Shown: piece after piece, positions 24,604 through 27,143 of the stretch | Layout of the letters: every line of letters begins with the position of its first letter | How positions within the stretch are numbered: the first letter of the stretch is position 1 | From: CALEUX01 sp964521525 | Lineage (GTDB): Bacteria > Bacteroidota > Bacteroidia > Bacteroidales > Marinilabiliaceae | NCBI GenBank assembly: GCA_964521525.1 | Contig: CAZFTD010000026.1 | Location: forward strand, 1-27,143 | Length of the DNA stretch: 27,143 nucleotides | Reading direction: 5' to 3' | The notes under the pieces: generated by a model | What the model saw: only the letters and a program-made list of their open reading frames with translations | Databases searched by the model: none | Told to the model about the DNA's origin: nothing | Program-made: the position numbers and the translations under genes

Positions 24604-25488
24604 ATGTTTCATACTGAGGGATTTTTTGAATATTTAAAGTACGAGAAGCGTTGTTCGCCTCATACCATTACCGCATATGAAGGAGACTTGAAGCAGTTTT
24701 TTGCTTTTATTGAGTCTGCCGGTGTTAATTCTATCTCAGAAGTAAATTCAAAAAATATTCGCGGCTGGATTGTTCAAATGCATAAAGAGGGTATAAGCCC
24801 CCGATCCATACACCGGAAAATATCCTCCTTAAAAACGCTTTTTAAACATCTGCACCGGCATGGAATAGTCGACGGAAATCCTGCCCAATTGGTAGTTCTG
24901 CCTAAAATTCCAAAAAAACTCCCATTCTTTTTAAAAGAGAAAGAAATGGAAGTGCTGCTCGATCATATTGATTTTGGTAATGATTACGAAGGCATCCGAA
25001 ACAAGTTGATACTTGAATTGTTTTATGGTACAGGGATGCGCCTTTCGGAAATGGTTGAGTTGAGAACTTCTGATATTGATTTATCCAGAAACCTTGTAAA
25101 AGTTTTGGGTAAAAGAAATAAAGAGCGATTAATTCCACTAACAAATGAATCTGTTTTATTATTGAATGCGTATAATATTATAAAAGAGCAAACATTTGGC
25201 CATGGGTTTTCACCCTGGCTGCTTTTAACCAACAAAGGAGATAAAATTTATCATAAACTGATATACAGGGTAGTTCATTCATCTTTACAATTGGTAACAA
25301 CCATGCAAAAGAAAAGCCCCCATGTTTTGCGACATACTTTTGCAACGGTATTGCTTAACCGAGGCGCCGATCTTAATGCCATTAAGGAGCTTCTGGGGCA
25401 TTGCAATTTAACCGCAACCCAGATTTATACACACAATACTTTTGAAACATTAAATGCTATTTATAAACAAGCTCATCCCAGAGCTTAA
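24604..25488 (+). CDS. xerC: Xer tyrosine recombinase
   Basis: 294 residues from ATG 24604; a TTG two codons earlier is possible but less likely. A site-specific recombinase that resolves chromosome dimers at dif. N-terminal SAM-like core-binding domain (FFEYLKYEKRCSPHTITAYE; ISPRSIHRKISSLKTLFKHL), then the catalytic domain with all active-site residues: R146 (YGTGMRLSEM), K170 (LGKRNKERLIP), H240 and R243 (HVLRHTFATVLLNRG), H266 (LLGHCNLTATQ) and nucleophile Y275 (IYTH). The context (rpsU, hpf, tRNAs, tuf) is a core chromosomal block, so this is the housekeeping Xer protein, not a phage integrase. XerC versus XerD cannot be told for certain. Confidence 0.92.
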   Translation: MFHTEGFFEYLKYEKRCSPHTITAYEGDLKQFFAFIESAGVNSISEVNSKNIRGWIVQMHKEGISPRSIHRKISSLKTLFKHLHRHGIVDGNPAQLVVLPKIPKKLPFFLKEKEMEVLLDHIDFGNDYEGIRNKLILELFYGTGMRLSEMVELRTSDIDLSRNLVKVLGKRNKERLIPLTNESVLLLNAYNIIKEQTFGHGFSPWLLLTNKGDKIYHKLIYRVVHSSLQLVTTMQKKSPHVLRHTFATVLLNRGADLNAIKELLGHCNLTATQIYTHNTFETLNAIYKQAHPRA

Positions 25489-25506
25489 AACAATGGAGGA
25501 TAGATC

Positions 25507-25806
25507 ATGAACATTACGATTCAATCTGTGCATTTTGATGCCGCTGAGAAATTGGAAAATTTCATCAATCAGAAGGTTAATAAACTGGAAGTTTTTTATG
25601 ATGGAATTCTATCAGCAGAAGTCATTCTGAGGCTTGACAAGTCTGAAAGTACAGAGAACAAGCTGGTGGAGATATCTCTGGATATTCCCGGAAACAACCT
25701 CTTTGCTAAAAAACAAAGTAAGACCTTTGAAGAAGCTGTTGATTTAGCCTGTGATGCTTTAAAAAAACAATTAACCAAACGGAAAGAAAAAATAAAAGCC
25801 AAATAA
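25507..25806 (+). CDS. hpf: Ribosome hibernation-promoting factor
   Basis: 99 residues, the short HPF/RaiA (YfiA) form. It binds the 30S decoding region in starvation and blocks translation. The beta-alpha fold is recognisable in MNITIQSVHFDAAEKLENFI and NQKVNKLEVFYDGILSAEVI, with FEEAVDLACDALKKQLTKRK as the second helix and a basic end. It lacks the long-form C-terminal dimerisation domain. A good ribosome site (GGAGGA, 25496-25501) sits 7 bases before the ATG, only 18 bases after xerC, so the two genes form an operon ended by the hairpin at 25841. Confidence 0.94.
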   Translation: MNITIQSVHFDAAEKLENFINQKVNKLEVFYDGILSAEVILRLDKSESTENKLVEISLDIPGNNLFAKKQSKTFEEAVDLACDALKKQLTKRKEKIKAK

Positions 25807-25840
25807 TACTATTATGTTGCCCAACATATGGGTTGGTTTG

Positions 25841-25872
25841 CACCCGGTTAATTTTTAGCCGGGTGTTTTTTT
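25841..25872 (+). terminator. Terminator after hpf
   Basis: CACCCGG (25841-25847) pairs with CCGGGTG (25859-25865), followed by TTTTTTT. It lies 35 bases past the hpf stop. Confidence 0.85.
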
Positions 25873-25923
25873 ATTCAACCCGATGCAGTAACAACTTAAT
25901 AAAACCAAAAAATATTTCTTTTT

Positions 25924-25954
25924 TTTGTGTTAATTGAAAAATATTATACATTTG
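25924..25954 (+). promoter_or_regulatory. Strong promoter without an adjacent gene
   Basis: TTTG (25924-25927), a 19-base spacer, TACATTTG (25947-25954): full consensus match. Transcription would start near 25961, but no gene follows until tRNA-Gly at 26206, which has its own -7 element. It probably drives the hairpin RNA described next. Confidence 0.6.
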
Positions 25955-25960
25955 CACACC

Positions 25961-26055
25961 ATTTTAAGAAAGATAAATAACCGTATAAATATTTAATAGG
26001 CTGGTTATCATGAGTGATCAGCCTATTAAAATGAAATGTCGGTAACGTCTTTTTT
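25961..26055 (+). ncRNA. Candidate small RNA with long hairpin
   Basis: Starts at the predicted transcription start. A perfect 12-bp stem TTTAATAGGCTG (25992-26003) with CAGCCTATTAAA (26019-26030), extendable by a few inner wobble pairs. An outer ACCG (25980-25983) can pair with CGGT (26040-26043), and TTTTTT follows at 26050. The structure plus the upstream promoter suggest an RNA of about 90 bases. An 11-codon reading frame from 26010 (MSDQPIKMKCR) lies within it but has no ribosome site. No known RNA family was recognised. Confidence 0.35.
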
Positions 26056-26182
26056 ATAAGTTGGCTAAATAAAAGCATTGTAATTCAGGTGGATATAAAA
26101 ATCGGGTTCGTATTTTTAATAAAGTCTCAAAAATTAGAACATTAATTCTGATTTAAGAGTTTTTTTGTGCTTTAAAAATCAC

Positions 26183-26190
26183 TAACTTTG
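26183..26190 (+). promoter_or_regulatory. -7 element for the tRNA-Gly/tRNA-Thr/tuf transcript
   Basis: TAACTTTG fits TAnnTTTG exactly. A TTTG at 26164-26167 is 15 bases upstream, shorter than the usual 19-21 spacing. Transcription would start near 26197, 9 bases before tRNA-Gly. Confidence 0.5.
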
Positions 26191-26205
26191 TGGGCCTGAA
26201 AAAAT

Positions 26206-26278
26206 GCGGGAGTAGCTCAGTTGATAGAGCATCAGCCTTCCAAGCTGAGGGTCGCGGGTTTGAGTCCCGTCTCCCGCT
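26206..26278 (+). tRNA. tRNA-Gly (anticodon TCC)
   Basis: 73-base cloverleaf: acceptor GCGGGAG pairs with CTCCCGC, discriminator T, CCA not encoded. Anticodon stem TCAGC/GCTGA encloses loop CTTCCAA with anticodon TCC. The T arm GCGGGTTTGAGTCCCGT is normal. It reads Gly codons GGA/GGG. Confidence 0.97.
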
Positions 26279-26289
26279 CACAGTTTTAA

Positions 26290-26361
<72 letters not shown>

Positions 26362-26434
26362 CTGGTATATTAAATGTATTTAAAGTTGAAAAGTGGTTTC
26401 AATATTGTTCAAATTGTCTAAATAATTTCGAGTT

Positions 26435-27143
26435 ATGGCTAAAGAAACATTTCAAAGGACGAAGCCTCACGTTAATATCGGTACCATTGGTCACGTTGAC
26501 CACGGTAAAACTACCCTGACCGCCGCTATCACCATGGTATTGGCAAAAAAAGGGTTATCCGAAGTTAAGAGTTTCGATTCTATTGACAACGCTCCTGAAG
26601 AAAAAGAGCGTGGTATTACCATTAACACCGCTCACGTTGAGTATCAGACTGAAAACCGTCACTATGCTCACGTTGACTGTCCCGGTCACGCCGACTACGT
26701 TAAAAACATGGTAACTGGTGCTGCTCAGATGGACGGAGCTATCCTGGTTTGTGCTGCTACTGATGGTCCTATGCCTCAAACACGTGAGCACATTCTACTT
26801 GCTCGTCAGGTAAACGTTCCTAAAATCGTTGTTTTCATGAACAAGGTTGATATGGTTGACGACCCTGAATTGTTAGAGCTTGTAGAAATGGAACTTCGCG
26901 ACCTATTAAACTTCTATCAATTTGATGGCGACAATACTCCTGTTATTCAGGGTTCTGCTCTTGGCGCTATGAACGGAGAAGCTCAGTGGGAAGAAAAAAT
27001 TATGGAACTGATGGATGCAGTTGATACCTGGATTCCACTTCCTCCCCGTGATGTTGAAAAGCCATTCCTAATGCCTGTTGAGGACGTGTTCTCAATCACT
27101 GGTCGTGGTACTGTTGCTACAGGTCGTATCGAAACTGGTATCA
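26435..27143 (+). CDS. tuf: Elongation factor Tu (3' end beyond window)
   Basis: The first 236 residues are present; the gene runs off the right edge. The GTPase delivers aminoacyl-tRNA to the ribosome. Start MAKETFQRTKPHVNIGTIGH; P-loop GHVDHGKT at 19-26, switch I RGITIN, DCPGHADY (G3), NKVDM (G4) and the GSAL G5 stretch, then the start of domain 2 (VEDVFSITGRGTVATGRIE). Everything visible is intact. Codons are noticeably more biased (many GCT, GGT, CGT) than in the neighbouring genes, as expected for high expression. Co-transcribed with the two tRNAs. Confidence 0.98.
   Translation, partial: MAKETFQRTKPHVNIGTIGHVDHGKTTLTAAITMVLAKKGLSEVKSFDSIDNAPEEKERGITINTAHVEYQTENRHYAHVDCPGHADYVKNMVTGAAQMDGAILVCAATDGPMPQTREHILLARQVNVPKIVVFMNKVDMVDDPELLELVEMELRDLLNFYQFDGDNTPVIQGSALGAMNGEAQWEEKIMELMDAVDTWIPLPPRDVEKPFLMPVEDVFSITGRGTVATGRIETGI

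Noticed and set aside
24604..25488. Tyrosine recombinase as a mark of a mobile element
   Set aside because: It sits in the conserved rpsU-hpf-tRNA-tuf block, has no attachment repeats around it and matches the housekeeping Xer length, so it is not an integrase of an inserted island.

Overview
The window looks like a chromosomal segment of a Bacteroidota (Bacteroidetes) bacterium, most likely an anaerobic or facultative member of the Bacteroidales/Marinilabiliales side of the phylum. The evidence is the TAnnTTTG-type -7 promoter elements, a PorT (type IX secretion) gene next to menG/ubiE, a lipoprotein-type Omp85 protein (TamL) and the rpsU-xerC-hpf-tRNA-tuf order. Placement below phylum level is a guess. 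All gene calls come from reading protein motifs; no database search was run.

Region 1 (1-4952) is the 3' part of a five-gene same-strand cluster of heterodisulfide-reductase-like redox proteins: HdrC-like (cut by the window edge), HdrB-like, a short HdrA-like flavoprotein, a second small HdrC-like ferredoxin, and a large fusion of a membrane cytochrome b-like (HdrE) part to an HdrD-like part. The order C-B-A-C-(E+D) resembles the sHdr operon of sulfur oxidisers (C1-B1-A-hyp-C2-B2), but the last subunit is membrane-anchored. This is the most interesting system here: a probable soluble Hdr module wired to the (mena)quinone pool, with unknown substrate.

Region 2 (5000-13000) holds housekeeping and accessory genes: dapA (lysine and cell wall), an exported DUF3108-like protein, a nitroreductase, a serpin lipoprotein with an intact inhibitory hinge, an SDR dehydrogenase and the small-type purL.

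Region 3 (13280-21125) holds menG/ubiE (menaquinone), porT (type IX secretion), a COG2509 FAD protein overlapping tail to tail with a SpoU-type RNA methyltransferase, tamL (outer membrane assembly) reading divergently from that methyltransferase, and class II fructose-bisphosphate aldolase.

Region 4 (21590-27143) holds a sodium-dependent (SNF) transporter, a membrane-anchored helix-hairpin-helix protein, rpsU, a Xer recombinase, hibernation factor hpf, tRNA-Gly, tRNA-Thr and the start of tuf.

Five intergenic gaps (after dapA, after the nitroreductase gene, after purL, after tamL, before the transporter) carry copies of one 190-250 bp non-coding repeat family with conserved inverted ends (CTGTTTAAA...TTTAAACAG) and an internally palindromic body. 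The gap before the tRNAs has a near-perfect promoter with no gene after it, followed by a long hairpin: a small-RNA candidate. I saw no CRISPR array, insertion sequence, prophage or rRNA gene.
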